Source: Myxococcales bacterium (GTDB taxonomy: Bacteria > Myxococcota_A > Polyangia > Polyangiales > Ga0077539). Taken from it: 64,000 nt of DNA. Location of the stretch: assembly GCA_030652255.1 (NCBI GenBank), contig JAUSAZ010000171.1:1-64000 (forward strand), read 5' to 3'. The notes below the pieces were generated by a model. That model did no database searches. It had not been told where the DNA came from and saw only the letters and a program-made list of their open reading frames with translations. The position numbers and the translations under genes were made by a program. Shown piece after piece: positions 25,243 to 33,614 of the stretch; the stretch's first letter is position 1; every line of letters begins with the position of its first letter.

Positions 25243-26039
25243 GCGGCTGCGACCGGGTCGTCGACGCGCTCGCCGGGCGCAGCGCCCTCGACGGCGAGCT
25301 CGCGGCCCACGTCGCGCGCTGCGGCCCCTGCGGCGCCATGGTCGCCGCCGACCGCGAGCTCGACGCGCTGACCGTCCCGGCCCCATCGGGCGACGAGGCG
25401 CTCCCGCCCGCCCTGCGCGACGCCCTCCGCCGGGACGCGCGCCCCGTGGCGGCCTTCAGCGCCTGGCGCCGGGCGCTGCCCGCGGCGGCGGTGGCGCTCG
25501 CGGTCGCGGCCGTCGGGCTCCTCGCGCGGCCCCGGGCCGACCTCGCCCACCAGCCCGTCGGGCGCATGGCCCTGGGCGCCGGGGCGGCGGTCGCGGGCCT
25601 CGCGGTCGCGCTCACGCTGCTGCTGCACGGCGGCCGGCGCGGCCTCGGGCTCCCGGCGAGCGTGCGCTGGATCTTCGTGGGCTCGGCGCTCGCGGGCTTC
25701 GCCGCGGTGTCGGCGGCGGTGTCGGTGCCGGTGGAGGGATCGGTGCACCTCGCGGGCGCGGCGGCGTGGCTGGCGCGGCTCGGGTGCGCGCTGCACGGGA
25801 CGGCGCTCGCGGCGCTCGTGGGGGCGGTGCTGTTCTACGGCGCGCGGCGCAGCGCGGCGGTGAGCCCGGCCGCGGCCGGAGCGGTGGCGGGCCTCGGCGC
25901 GGGCCTCGTCGGCGCGCTCGCCCAGCACCTCCAGTGCCCGGTGATGGACCTCGACCACACCCTCGTCGCGCACCTCGCGCCGGTGGCCCTCGGGGCGCTG
26001 CTCGGCGCGCTCGCGGGCCGCCGCTGGCTGGCGCCGTGA
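25239..26039 (+). CDS. NrsF-like membrane anti-sigma factor (DUF1109)
   Basis: 266 residues. GTG start overlapping the sigma stop by 4 bp. The cytosolic N-terminus has a zinc-finger-like HVARCGPCG (about 29-37). Six TM helices follow between residues 80 and 262. Near the C-terminus, LQCPVMDLDHTLVAHLAPV matches the CP...H.LV.H family signature whose cysteines sense metals in NrsF. It holds the sigma factor at the inner membrane until metal stress releases it (family knowledge). One cysteine in the loop GCALHGTALA may be the partner of the conserved Cys. Confidence 0.87.
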   Translation: MSGCDRVVDALAGRSALDGELAAHVARCGPCGAMVAADRELDALTVPAPSGDEALPPALRDALRRDARPVAAFSAWRRALPAAAVALAVAAVGLLARPRADLAHQPVGRMALGAGAAVAGLAVALTLLLHGGRRGLGLPASVRWIFVGSALAGFAAVSAAVSVPVEGSVHLAGAAAWLARLGCALHGTALAALVGAVLFYGARRSAAVSPAAAGAVAGLGAGLVGALAQHLQCPVMDLDHTLVAHLAPVALGALLGALAGRRWLAP

Positions 26040-26064
26040 CGGCCAGCCCTCTCGAGCTGGCGCC

Positions 26065-26235
26065 GCGCCCGTCGCCGCGCCCGTCGCCGCGCCCTGAAGG
26101 ACGCGGCAACGCGTGCAGCAGTGAAGCCCGCAAGCGGGCTGGTCGCGGTACCTGGACATCGTACAGGCCGTTGCGGCCTTCATCGCTGCACGCGTTGCCG
26201 CGTGTTTCAACACGCGGCGACGGGCGCGGCGACCC
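26065..26235. repeat. Composite palindromic element, copy 2 of the shared core
   Basis: Outer arms CGCCGCGCCCGTCGCCGCG against CGCGGCGACGGGCGCGGCG enclose hairpins built on CGTTGCCGCGTGTTTCAACA. The centre, GCCCGCAAGCGGGCTGGTC then TGGACATCGTACAGGCCG and GCGGCCTTCA, is the core found at 1-240 and 48223-48718. The outer hairpins differ in sequence but keep the same folding plan and the TTTCAA loop. It lies between the anti-sigma gene and the DUF692 gene, where related operons carry a peptide gene; no peptide ORF with a signal sequence or cysteines is present. Confidence 0.85.
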
Positions 26236-26253
26236 CGTGGAAGGGCTGGCGCC

Positions 26254-27093
26254 GTGACGGCCGCTGCGAGCGCGCGCGTGGCGGGCGTCGGCCTCGGGCT
26301 GCGGGCCCCGCTCTTCCGCGACCTGATGACCCGCGCGCCCGCAACGCTGCGCTGGATCGAGGTCTCCCCCGAGAACCACATCGGCCGCGGCGGCTTCTTC
26401 GAGTCGATGCTCGCCGACGCCCGCGGGCGCTATCCCCTCGTGACCCACGGGATCAGCCTCGGGCTCGGCGACCGCGAGGCCCCGCCGCGGGACTTCCTCC
26501 GCGCGCTGCGGGCCTTCCTGGAGGAGGTGGGCTCGCCCTGGCACAGCGACCACCTGTGCTTCGGCGCGGTCGACGGCGCCCACCTGCACGACCTCCTGCC
26601 GCTGCCCTTTACCGAGGCCAGTATTCGCGCGGTGGTCGACCGCGTGGCGCTCCTCGAAGACGCGCTCGGGCTCCCCATCGCGGTCGAGAACATCTCCTGG
26701 TACGCCCACCCCGGCGACGCGGCCATGGGCGAGGCCGACTTCCTCCAGGAGATCACCCACCGCTCGGGCGCCGGGCTCCTGCTCGACGTCAACAACGCCT
26801 ACGTCAACGCCCGCAACCACGGCACCGACGCCCGGGACTTCATCCGCCGCGTGCCCGCCGACCGGGTGGTGCAGATCCACGTCGCGGGGCACCTCACGGG
26901 CGCCGACGGGCTTCGGATCGACACCCACGGCGAGGCCGTCTGCGACGAGGTGTACGAGCTGCTCGCGCTCGCCCTCGCGCGCACCGGCCCGGTGCCCGTG
27001 CTGCTGGAGCGCGACGGGGGCTTTCCCCCCTTCGACGAGCTCGCCGCGGAGATCGAGCGCCTCGACGCCATCGTGCGGGCGGCGGCGCCGTGA
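26254..27093 (+). CDS. DUF692 multinuclear non-heme iron enzyme (BufB/MNIO family)
   Basis: 279 residues, family length. The TIM-barrel metal ligands seen in MbnB/TglH are all present: IEVSPEN, THGISLGLG, WHSDHLCF, AVENISWY, LLLDVNNAYVNA, QIHVAGH and DTHGEAVCDEV. In this family two or three irons oxidise cysteines of a ribosomal peptide, to oxazolone/thioamide or thiooxazole-type products. In bufferin operons the substrate is a short Cys-rich secreted protein. No such gene lies beside it here. Its start is close behind the palindromic element. The next gene overlaps by 4 bp (GTGA). Confidence 0.93.
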   Translation: MTAAASARVAGVGLGLRAPLFRDLMTRAPATLRWIEVSPENHIGRGGFFESMLADARGRYPLVTHGISLGLGDREAPPRDFLRALRAFLEEVGSPWHSDHLCFGAVDGAHLHDLLPLPFTEASIRAVVDRVALLEDALGLPIAVENISWYAHPGDAAMGEADFLQEITHRSGAGLLLDVNNAYVNARNHGTDARDFIRRVPADRVVQIHVAGHLTGADGLRIDTHGEAVCDEVYELLALALARTGPVPVLLERDGGFPPFDELAAEIERLDAIVRAAAP

Positions 27094-27833
27094 GCGAGCT
27101 CGACGCCGCGCAGCGGGCCCTCGCCGCGGTGTGCCTCGGCGCCCGGGTCGACGAGGCCGCGCTCGCCGCGCTCGGCGGCGACCCGCGGCGCTGGCGGCTC
27201 TACCGCGACCTCGTGCGCAACCGCCTCTGGGCGCTGGCGCTCGAAGGGCTCCCGCGCACCGTCGCGGCGGCGGGGGTCGAGCGCTTCGGTGGGTGGTTTG
27301 CGGACATGCTGGAGCGCGACCCGCCGCGCACCCGTTTCGCGCGCGACGTGGCCCCGGCGCTGGCCGAGCACATCCGCGGGGCGGCGGGCGACGCGCTGGC
27401 GGCCGCCGAGCCGTGGGTCTCCGAGGCGCTCGCCCACGACGTCGCCGAGCACCACGTGGGCCTCACCGCCGACCGCCTCGACCCCTCGCGGGTGACCGAC
27501 TTCGCGATGCACCTCCCCGCGGCGCTCGACCCAGGGCACCGCCGCCTGCGCCTTCGCTGGGAGCGCGTCGACGGTGAATGGACGGAGCGCCCGCGCGCGC
27601 TGCTGCTGCACCGCCACCCGACCCTCCACGGCGTCGAGGCGCTCGCGCTCAGCCCCCTGGCGGCCGACCTGCTCGACGCGCTCGACGAGGGCACCACCCC
27701 CGCGACCGACGCCGTGCGCGCGGTGCTGGGGCGGCACGACGTGGCGGCGGGGGCGGCCTTCATCGAGGGCCTGGCGGCGCTGCTCGCCGAGCTGATGGAG
27801 CGAGGGGTGCTGGTGGGGTCGCGACGGGGGTGA
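27090..27833 (+). CDS. DUF2063 family protein (BufC/HvfC-like MNIO partner)
   Basis: 247 residues from the GTG at 27090 overlapping the DUF692 stop. The N-terminal 100 residues (YRDLVRNRLWALALEGLPRT, ERDPPRTRFARDVAPALAEH) match the helical DUF2063 domain, which has the role of RiPP-recognition partner in MNIO systems. The C-terminal part (130-247) holds a beta domain and a helical end. It probably binds the substrate peptide and hands it to the DUF692 enzyme. Without a nearby precursor, the peptide must be encoded elsewhere or the pair has a different substrate. Confidence 0.82.
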   Translation: MSELDAAQRALAAVCLGARVDEAALAALGGDPRRWRLYRDLVRNRLWALALEGLPRTVAAAGVERFGGWFADMLERDPPRTRFARDVAPALAEHIRGAAGDALAAAEPWVSEALAHDVAEHHVGLTADRLDPSRVTDFAMHLPAALDPGHRRLRLRWERVDGEWTERPRALLLHRHPTLHGVEALALSPLAADLLDALDEGTTPATDAVRAVLGRHDVAAGAAFIEGLAALLAELMERGVLVGSRRG

Positions 27834-27842
27834 GCGAGGGGT

Positions 27843-28598
27843 TCAGCCCTGACCCTTGAAGAGGCAGAGGGTGGCGCCGACGTTGTCGGTCACCACCGAG
27901 AAGGTGCCGATGCCGGGGACGGGCTGCTCCTCCAGGATCACCTTGCCGCCGTTGTTGGTGACGCGGCCGCGGGCGCTCGCGAGCTCGTCGACCACGACGT
28001 AGGTGAGCCAGTGCGTGGGCGCGCCCGGCGGCGCGTCGGAGACCGACGCGACCTCGTTGCCGTTGAGGGTGAAGACCTCCATGCCCGCGGGCATGGTGCC
28101 GGCCTCCCAGCCCAGGAGCTTGCCGAAGAAGGCCTTCGTGCCGGCCGCGTCGGTGGTGTTGATGTGCTCCCAGCAGAACTCGCCGAGGCCCGGCGGGCCC
28201 TCGCGACCGTTCGACTCGCCCGTCGGGCACATCAGCGTGAGCGGCGCGCCCTGCGGGTCGAGGATGACCGCGAAGCGGCCGTAGCCGGGGATGTCACCGG
28301 GGGGCATCATCACCGTGCCGCCGAGGTCGCCCGCGAGCTTCGCCGAGGTGTCGACGTCGGCCACGCAGACGGTGCCGATCCAGTGCGGCGGGGCGCCGGG
28401 CATCGAGTCGAGCGAGGCCATGCCGCCGACGCCCTTCTCGCCGTTCATGATCATCGTGTAGGTGAAGCCGTCCATCGGCATCTCGTCGAACTTCCACCCG
28501 AAGACCTCGCCGTAGAAGCGCTTCGAAGCGGCCACGTCGGGGGTCATGATCTCGCGCCAGATGAAGGTTCCGTTGGGGTTCTTGGACGTCGTGCTCAT
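27843..28598 (-). CDS. Two-domain VOC (glyoxalase/bleomycin-resistance-like) protein
   Basis: 251 residues. Two VOC domains: 10-126 (FIWREIMTPDVAASKRFYGE, FAVILDPQGAPLTL) and 138-249 (CWEHINTTDAAGTKAFFGKL, GTFSVVTDNVGATLCLF). Metal-ligand positions are partly kept in the second domain (His in CWEHI). It resembles the PhnB/hydroxylase-like group of Actinobacteria and myxobacteria. The reaction is unknown. It is convergent with the DUF2063 gene (9 bp between stops) and divergent from mutS2 across a 312-bp gap. Confidence 0.85.
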   Translation of the reverse strand: MSTTSKNPNGTFIWREIMTPDVAASKRFYGEVFGWKFDEMPMDGFTYTMIMNGEKGVGGMASLDSMPGAPPHWIGTVCVADVDTSAKLAGDLGGTVMMPPGDIPGYGRFAVILDPQGAPLTLMCPTGESNGREGPPGLGEFCWEHINTTDAAGTKAFFGKLLGWEAGTMPAGMEVFTLNGNEVASVSDAPPGAPTHWLTYVVVDELASARGRVTNNGGKVILEEQPVPGIGTFSVVTDNVGATLCLFKGQG

Positions 28599-28704
28599 CG
28601 GTGTGCTCCTCGGGTCGTCGCTCCGCGGCTAAGGGCCCCACTTGGCTCCTCCGGGCGACCACGACCTTGTCCAACGGTCGGGCTCTCCCAGGCAAATTTT
28701 CGGT

Positions 28705-28716
28705 GAACATTTGTTC
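28705..28716. promoter_or_regulatory. Candidate LexA/DinR-like operator
   Basis: GAACATTTGTTC, a symmetric GAAC-N4-GTTC site in the AT-richer part of the divergent gap between the VOC gene and mutS2. GAAC-N4-GTTC is the SOS-box core of LexA in Bacillus and related LexA proteins. With only one site and no binding data, control of mutS2 or the VOC gene is a guess. Confidence 0.35.
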
Positions 28717-28745
28717 CTGTCAGGCGCCAGGGTTGCGGCGATCGC

Positions 28746-28768
28746 GCGGGTTTGCTACCCAAACCCGC
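28746..28768. other. Perfect hairpin in the mutS2 leader
   Basis: GCGGGTTTG - CTACC - CAAACCCGC: a 9-bp perfect stem with a 5-base loop, about 140 bases before the mutS2 start. Nothing else is recognised in 28599-28910 apart from the LexA-like site. Confidence 0.45.
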
Positions 28769-28910
28769 TCCGCACGACAGACCGTACGCCGGCGCCCCAG
28801 TCCTTGGCGGCCTTACCCGGCGATCACCCTCCGCTCACCCCCATCGACCCGCATCCCTGGACTCCGCCCCGGCGCAGTCCGTGCCGCCGTCGTCGCCCGA
28901 GAGACCTCCC

Positions 28911-31325
28911 ATGCAACCGTCCACGAAATCCATCCACGACCTCGAATGGCCCGCGCTCACGGCGCTGCTCGCCGCCCGCGCCCAGAGCGCGCAGGCGCAG
29001 ATGCGCGCCCGCGACCTCGCGCCGTCGGACACCCTCGACGAGGCCCGCGAGCGCATGCGCCGCACCGCCGAGGCCCTGCGCTCCGCCCGCGACGGCGACC
29101 CCATCCCGACGGGCCCGCTGCCCGACGTCACCGACGCCCTCTTGCGCATCGACCGCGTCGCCGAGGTGACCGCCCTCGAGCTGCACTTCGTCCGCGAGGT
29201 GATCCGCACGGCGCACACCATCCGGCGGTGGTCGCAGGCGCGGAAGGCCACCCACCCGGCGCTCGCCGCCGCGCTCTTCAGCGACACGGCGCTCGACCGG
29301 CTGCTGTCCGCGCTCGACCAGGCGGTCGACCCCGACGGCACCCTCGCCGACCGGGCCAGCCCCGAGCTCGCCCGCTGCCGCCGCCAGGTTCACGACATGC
29401 GCGGCCGCGTGGTGCAGCGCCTGGAGGAGTTCATGGCGAAGTACGCCGCCGTGCTCCAGGACCGCTTCTACACGCTGCGCGACGGGCGCTACGTGCTGCC
29501 GGTGCGCTCGGACTCGCACATCCGGGTGCCGGGCATCGTGCACGGCTCGTCGGGCTCCGGGGCGACGCTCTTCATCGAGCCGCGGCCGGTGGTGCTGCTG
29601 GGCAACCAGCTCAAGGTGCTCACCGCGGAGATGGAGCGCGAGGAGGCCCGGGTGCTCATGGAGCTGGCCGAGCGCTGCCGCGGTGAGATCCGCGGGCTGG
29701 AGGAGGCCCACGAGGCCTGCGTGACGGCCGACCTGCTGGGCGCCATCGTGGCGCTGGCCATCGACCTCAAGGCCATCGCGGTGGAGCCCGAGGCCGAGCC
29801 GGTGCTCGACCTGCGGCGCGCGCGGCACCCGCTGCTCGCGCTGTCGGGCGACGGGGTGGTGCCCAACGACCTCGCGCTGCGCTCGGGCAAGGTGCTGGTG
29901 GTGTCCGGGCCCAACGCGGGCGGCAAGACCGTGGCGCTGAAGACCCTCGGGCTCGCGGCCATGATGGTGCGCGCGGGCCTCGCGCTGCCGGTGCAGGAGG
30001 GCTCGCGGGTGGGGTGGTTCGACCCGGTGTTCTGCGACGTGGGCGACGACCAGTCGCTGGCGCGCAACCTGTCGACCTTCAGCGCGCACGTGAGCAACCT
30101 CGCGGAGGTGCTGCGCGGGGTGCGCCCCGGGGCCCTGGTGCTGCTCGACGAGCTCGCCGGCGGCACCGACCCGGAGGAGGGCTCGGCCCTGGCCGCCGCG
30201 GTGCTGGAGACCCTCGCGGCGCGCGGCGCGGCGGTGGCGGTGACCACCCACTACGAGCTCCTGAAGACCCTGGCGGTGCGCGACGACCGCTTCGTCAACG
30301 CCTCGGTGGGCTTCGACCTCGCGACGATGGCGCCCACCTTCGCGGTGACCATGGGCGTTCCCGGCGCGTCGAGCGCGCTGGCCGTGGCGCGGCGCTTCGG
30401 GGTCCCCGAGGACGTGGTCGAGCGCGCCCGGGGGCTCTTACCCGAGCACGCGGGCAGCCGCGAGGACGTGCTGCGTCGCTTGCAGGACGAGGAGCGCGGT
30501 GCGCGGCTGGCGCGCGCGGCGGTAGAGGACGAGTCGCGGGCCATCACCGCGCTGCGGGTGGAGCTCGAGGCCGAGAAGCACGCGCTGCGGGTGAAGGAGC
30601 GCGAGAAGCTCTCGCGCGAGGGCTCCGAGCTGGTGGGCCTGCTGCGCCGGGCGCGCGAGGAGCTGCGCGACGTGCAGGCGAAGCTGCGGCGCAAGAAGGT
30701 CGGCGAGGAGGACGTGCGCGAGGCCGAGCGGGCGGTCAACGAGGTGGCGAAGCTGGCCTCCATCGAAGGGGCGCTGGGCCGAGGACTGGAGGCGCTCAAG
30801 CCCGTCGGGGCGGGGCGGCGCGCGGCGCGCGAGGCCGAGCTGCGCCCCGGGATGAAGGTGTACGTCCCGCGGCTGGGCAACACGGTGGAGGTCCTGGAGG
30901 CGCCGTCGCGGGGGCAGCTGCGCGTGGCGGCAGGGGCGCTGAAGCTGATGGTGGCCGTCGAGGAGGTGCTGCTCGAAGGCGAGGTCGAGGGCGCTGTGGC
31001 GGCGGAGCCGAGGGGCGGCCGGGGCGGAGCGCCGTCGGCGGCGGTGGGCGAGGCGGAGATGGAGCGCGCGCTGCGGGTGGACTCCAACACCTGCGACGTG
31101 CGGGGGCTGCGGGCCGACGACGCGCTCGGGATGGTGGACACCTTCCTCGACCGGGTGCTGGGCATGGGGTCGACGTCGGGGTACGTGCTGCACGGGCACG
31201 GCACCGGGGCGCTCAAGCTGGCGGTGCGCGAGCACCTCAAGCGGTCGCCGTGGGTGCGCGCCTCGCGGGCGGCCGACCCGGAGGACGGCGGCGACGCGTT
31301 CACGGCGTTCTGGCTGAAGGGCTGA
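28911..31325 (+). CDS. mutS2: MutS2 endonuclease/anti-recombination ATPase
   Basis: 804 residues from the ATG at 28911 (MQPSTKSIHDLEWPAL), the usual MutS2 start; the track ORF is 53 residues longer. It lacks the mismatch-recognition domain I of MutS. Lever/core helices 1-310; ATPase with SGPNAGGKT (332-340) and LLDELAGGTDPEEG (411-424); coiled coil with KOW-like linker 500-720; C-terminal Smr nuclease domain CDVRGLRADDALGMVDTFLD ... LHGHGTGALK. MutS2 suppresses homologous recombination and, in Bacillus, acts on collided ribosomes. All ATPase motifs are intact. It is followed by a strong inverted repeat. Confidence 0.95.
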   Translation: MQPSTKSIHDLEWPALTALLAARAQSAQAQMRARDLAPSDTLDEARERMRRTAEALRSARDGDPIPTGPLPDVTDALLRIDRVAEVTALELHFVREVIRTAHTIRRWSQARKATHPALAAALFSDTALDRLLSALDQAVDPDGTLADRASPELARCRRQVHDMRGRVVQRLEEFMAKYAAVLQDRFYTLRDGRYVLPVRSDSHIRVPGIVHGSSGSGATLFIEPRPVVLLGNQLKVLTAEMEREEARVLMELAERCRGEIRGLEEAHEACVTADLLGAIVALAIDLKAIAVEPEAEPVLDLRRARHPLLALSGDGVVPNDLALRSGKVLVVSGPNAGGKTVALKTLGLAAMMVRAGLALPVQEGSRVGWFDPVFCDVGDDQSLARNLSTFSAHVSNLAEVLRGVRPGALVLLDELAGGTDPEEGSALAAAVLETLAARGAAVAVTTHYELLKTLAVRDDRFVNASVGFDLATMAPTFAVTMGVPGASSALAVARRFGVPEDVVERARGLLPEHAGSREDVLRRLQDEERGARLARAAVEDESRAITALRVELEAEKHALRVKEREKLSREGSELVGLLRRAREELRDVQAKLRRKKVGEEDVREAERAVNEVAKLASIEGALGRGLEALKPVGAGRRAAREAELRPGMKVYVPRLGNTVEVLEAPSRGQLRVAAGALKLMVAVEEVLLEGEVEGAVAAEPRGGRGGAPSAAVGEAEMERALRVDSNTCDVRGLRADDALGMVDTFLDRVLGMGSTSGYVLHGHGTGALKLAVREHLKRSPWVRASRAADPEDGGDAFTAFWLKG

Positions 31326-31348
31326 GCGGCACTTCGACGCAGGAGAAG

Positions 31349-31469
31349 AACCGCAAGGGTCGCAAGGGTCGCAAGGGAGCGACGGGATGGACGGTCAGGC
31401 GCTCCAGCCACTCACGCTGGTGTCGGCTTCAGCCGCTTCTCCCTTGCGACCCTTGCGACCCTTGCGGTT
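31349..31469. repeat. 31-bp inverted repeat between convergent genes
   Basis: AACCGCAAGGGTCGCAAGGG... (31349-31379) is perfectly inverted at 31439-31469, with a 59-base loop. Each arm holds three tandem GCAAGGGTC units. It sits between the stops of mutS2 and the minus-strand membrane protein, so it can serve both genes as a hairpin terminator. A mobile miniature element is also possible. Confidence 0.85.
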
Positions 31470-31476
31470 CTCACTC

Positions 31477-33474
31477 TTACGGCGCCGCCTCCACCCGGAA
31501 CACCCGCGTCGTGCCCGCCAGCGGCACCACCCGCACCCCCGCCCAAGGCAGCGACCAGGGACCCGTCGGTGAGTCCTGGATGAGGTACGCCGCGCCGCCC
31601 TCCGAGAGCCACCGCCGCACGTGGGCCTCGGAGCGCGGGTGCGTCCCCGGGTCGAGGCCCAGGTTCACGATGCGCACGTCGCGGCGGTCGTGGATCACGA
31701 GCGCGTTGTCCATCGCGTAGCCCCCCATCAGCAGGAAGCGCCGCTCGGGGATGCGCTCGAGCTCCGCGGTGCGCTCGTCCTGGGCGGCGCGCACGGTGAG
31801 CACGGCGCGGCGGTCGATGCCGAGGGTCACCGCGCTGCCGTACGCGAGGCAGAGCGCCGCCACCACCGCCGCGAGCTCCGACCATACCCGCTCGGGTAAT
31901 CCCGGCCGCGGGGACGCGACCCGGGGACGCGCCGCCAGCAGCGCCAGCAGCGAGAGGCCCAGCATCACCGGCAGCAGGTGCGTGAGCGTGCGCCGCGCCC
32001 CGAGGGCGTCGTCGGGCTGCGATCCGAGCCACCACGCCCCCGCGGCGCCCGCGACCACCCAGAGCGCGAGGTGCGCCCGGCGCCAGGGGAGGCGCTCTAC
32101 GGCCAGGGCCGCGAGCACCATGGCGCAGGGCGCGAGGATGGTCAGGTAGCGCACGTTGAGGAAGGGGTTGCCCCACACCGCGGAGGCCCACTCGCGCCCG
32201 CGCAGCGACCCCACGAGGAGCAACCCCCCGCACACGCCCGCGGCGGCCAGCCAGGTGGCCCGCCGGGCCGAGCGCCCGGCCCCGTCGCCCAGGGCGCGGT
32301 GCGCCGCGAGGGCGGCGGCGAAGACGGGGGTGCACTCCAGCAGCGAGCGCACGCACCAGCCGTTGTGGACGTTGCCGAGCACCCGGTCGGGGCGCGTGAA
32401 GTTGGGGATGTCGAGCATCCCGAGGTCGAGGACGTAGCCGTAGAGGGCGCGCACCACGTGGCGCAGGGCGTAGCGGTCGGGGAGGTCGGCGACGGTGGCG
32501 ACCATCGCGGCGCACCCGACGATGGCGACCACGGCGACCACCGAGCGGCGGGCGAGCCAGAGCAGGGCGCCCACCACCAGGAGGAAGACCGCGACGACGC
32601 GGAGGGTGTTGAGGTAGGGGGCGAGGTCCTGCCCCATGGCGCCGCCGCAGTTCTGGGCGTTGCAGGGGCCGTAGGAGAAGAGGCTCGGGGCGCCGAAGCG
32701 CACCCGGTTGACCGCGCGCATCAGGGCGATCGCGGGCGCGCTCGCGAGCGCGAACACGGCGAGGTGCAGCGCCCGGTCGCGCCACCGTGGGGCGAGCGCG
32801 AAGGAGACGCCCACCGCCGCCCAGGAGAGCCCCGCGATGACGTGCGAGCCGAGGGCGAGGCTGGCCGCGAGGCCCGCGGCGGCGGCGAAGGCGAGGGCGC
32901 GCCGGGGGTGCGCGTCGAGGCCGTGCTGCTGGGCGCGCAGGCGCAGGTACACGGCCGTCACCAGGAAGGCCCCCGCGGGCACGAAGGGGCAGATGGTGGT
33001 GGACCACATCAGCCACGAGGTGCCCGTGACGAGGGCGTACGCGGCGCCCACGGCCACCGCGCGGCGGCCGGTGAGCCGGTGCACCGTCGCGTAGGTCATC
33101 AGGGCCGCGAGGAGCTCGAGAGCCCAGAGGGCGCGTATGGTTCCGCGGAAGCCGCCGAGCCACATGGCCGGGGCGAGGAGGTAGGTGAGCGGGGCGGGGT
33201 AGATGCCCCAGATGCGCCCGCGCGCCGCGACGAACCACAGCGTGCACGACTCGGTGTTGGTGCGGATGTCGTCGCCGTTGAAGAAGCCGATGGAGCCCGT
33301 CTCGGCCACCGAGCGCACCTGCTCGAACCACGTCATCGCGTCGACGTCGAAGTTCGAATACCAGGGCAGCCACGGCAGGACGCCCAGCATCGCCACCACC
33401 AGCGGCGCCAGCGCGCGCAGGGCCACCCCGTCGCGCCACGGGCCCGCCTCCGCGCAATCGGGTTCGCCCGTCAT
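31477..33474 (-). CDS. Polytopic membrane protein, GT-C glycosyltransferase-like
   Basis: 665 residues from the ATG at 33474 (MTGEPDCAEAG). About 11-13 TM helices. The first periplasmic loop has YSNFDVDAMTWFEQV and ETGSIGFFNGD, placing acidic residues where GT-C enzymes (PMT/ArnT) keep their catalytic Asp. The C-terminal 130 residues form a soluble periplasmic domain (ERRFLLMGGYAMDNALVIHD). It probably transfers a sugar from a lipid carrier, or is a related 'hypothetical dolichyl-phosphate mannosyltransferase-like' protein. Donor and acceptor are unknown. No sugar-biosynthesis genes are nearby. Confidence 0.7.
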   Translation of the reverse strand: MTGEPDCAEAGPWRDGVALRALAPLVVAMLGVLPWLPWYSNFDVDAMTWFEQVRSVAETGSIGFFNGDDIRTNTESCTLWFVAARGRIWGIYPAPLTYLLAPAMWLGGFRGTIRALWALELLAALMTYATVHRLTGRRAVAVGAAYALVTGTSWLMWSTTICPFVPAGAFLVTAVYLRLRAQQHGLDAHPRRALAFAAAAGLAASLALGSHVIAGLSWAAVGVSFALAPRWRDRALHLAVFALASAPAIALMRAVNRVRFGAPSLFSYGPCNAQNCGGAMGQDLAPYLNTLRVVAVFLLVVGALLWLARRSVVAVVAIVGCAAMVATVADLPDRYALRHVVRALYGYVLDLGMLDIPNFTRPDRVLGNVHNGWCVRSLLECTPVFAAALAAHRALGDGAGRSARRATWLAAAGVCGGLLLVGSLRGREWASAVWGNPFLNVRYLTILAPCAMVLAALAVERLPWRRAHLALWVVAGAAGAWWLGSQPDDALGARRTLTHLLPVMLGLSLLALLAARPRVASPRPGLPERVWSELAAVVAALCLAYGSAVTLGIDRRAVLTVRAAQDERTAELERIPERRFLLMGGYAMDNALVIHDRRDVRIVNLGLDPGTHPRSEAHVRRWLSEGGAAYLIQDSPTGPWSLPWAGVRVVPLAGTTRVFRVEAAP

Positions 33475-33614
33475 GACGTCACCGCCCGGCCGTTGGCACA
33501 CCCCGGCGCAGCCCGCCTCGTGTCAGGACGGCCGTAATCGTCGCAGAATACTGTGTTCCCCATTGTCCCCAGGTGCGCTCCTCGGGGCCGGGCCTACGCA
33601 CGAGCCGTACCGCC

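Noticed and set aside
26040-26253. Possible bufferin-type precursor peptide
   Set aside because: The only ORF through the gap translates the repeat; it has no signal peptide and no Cys pattern.
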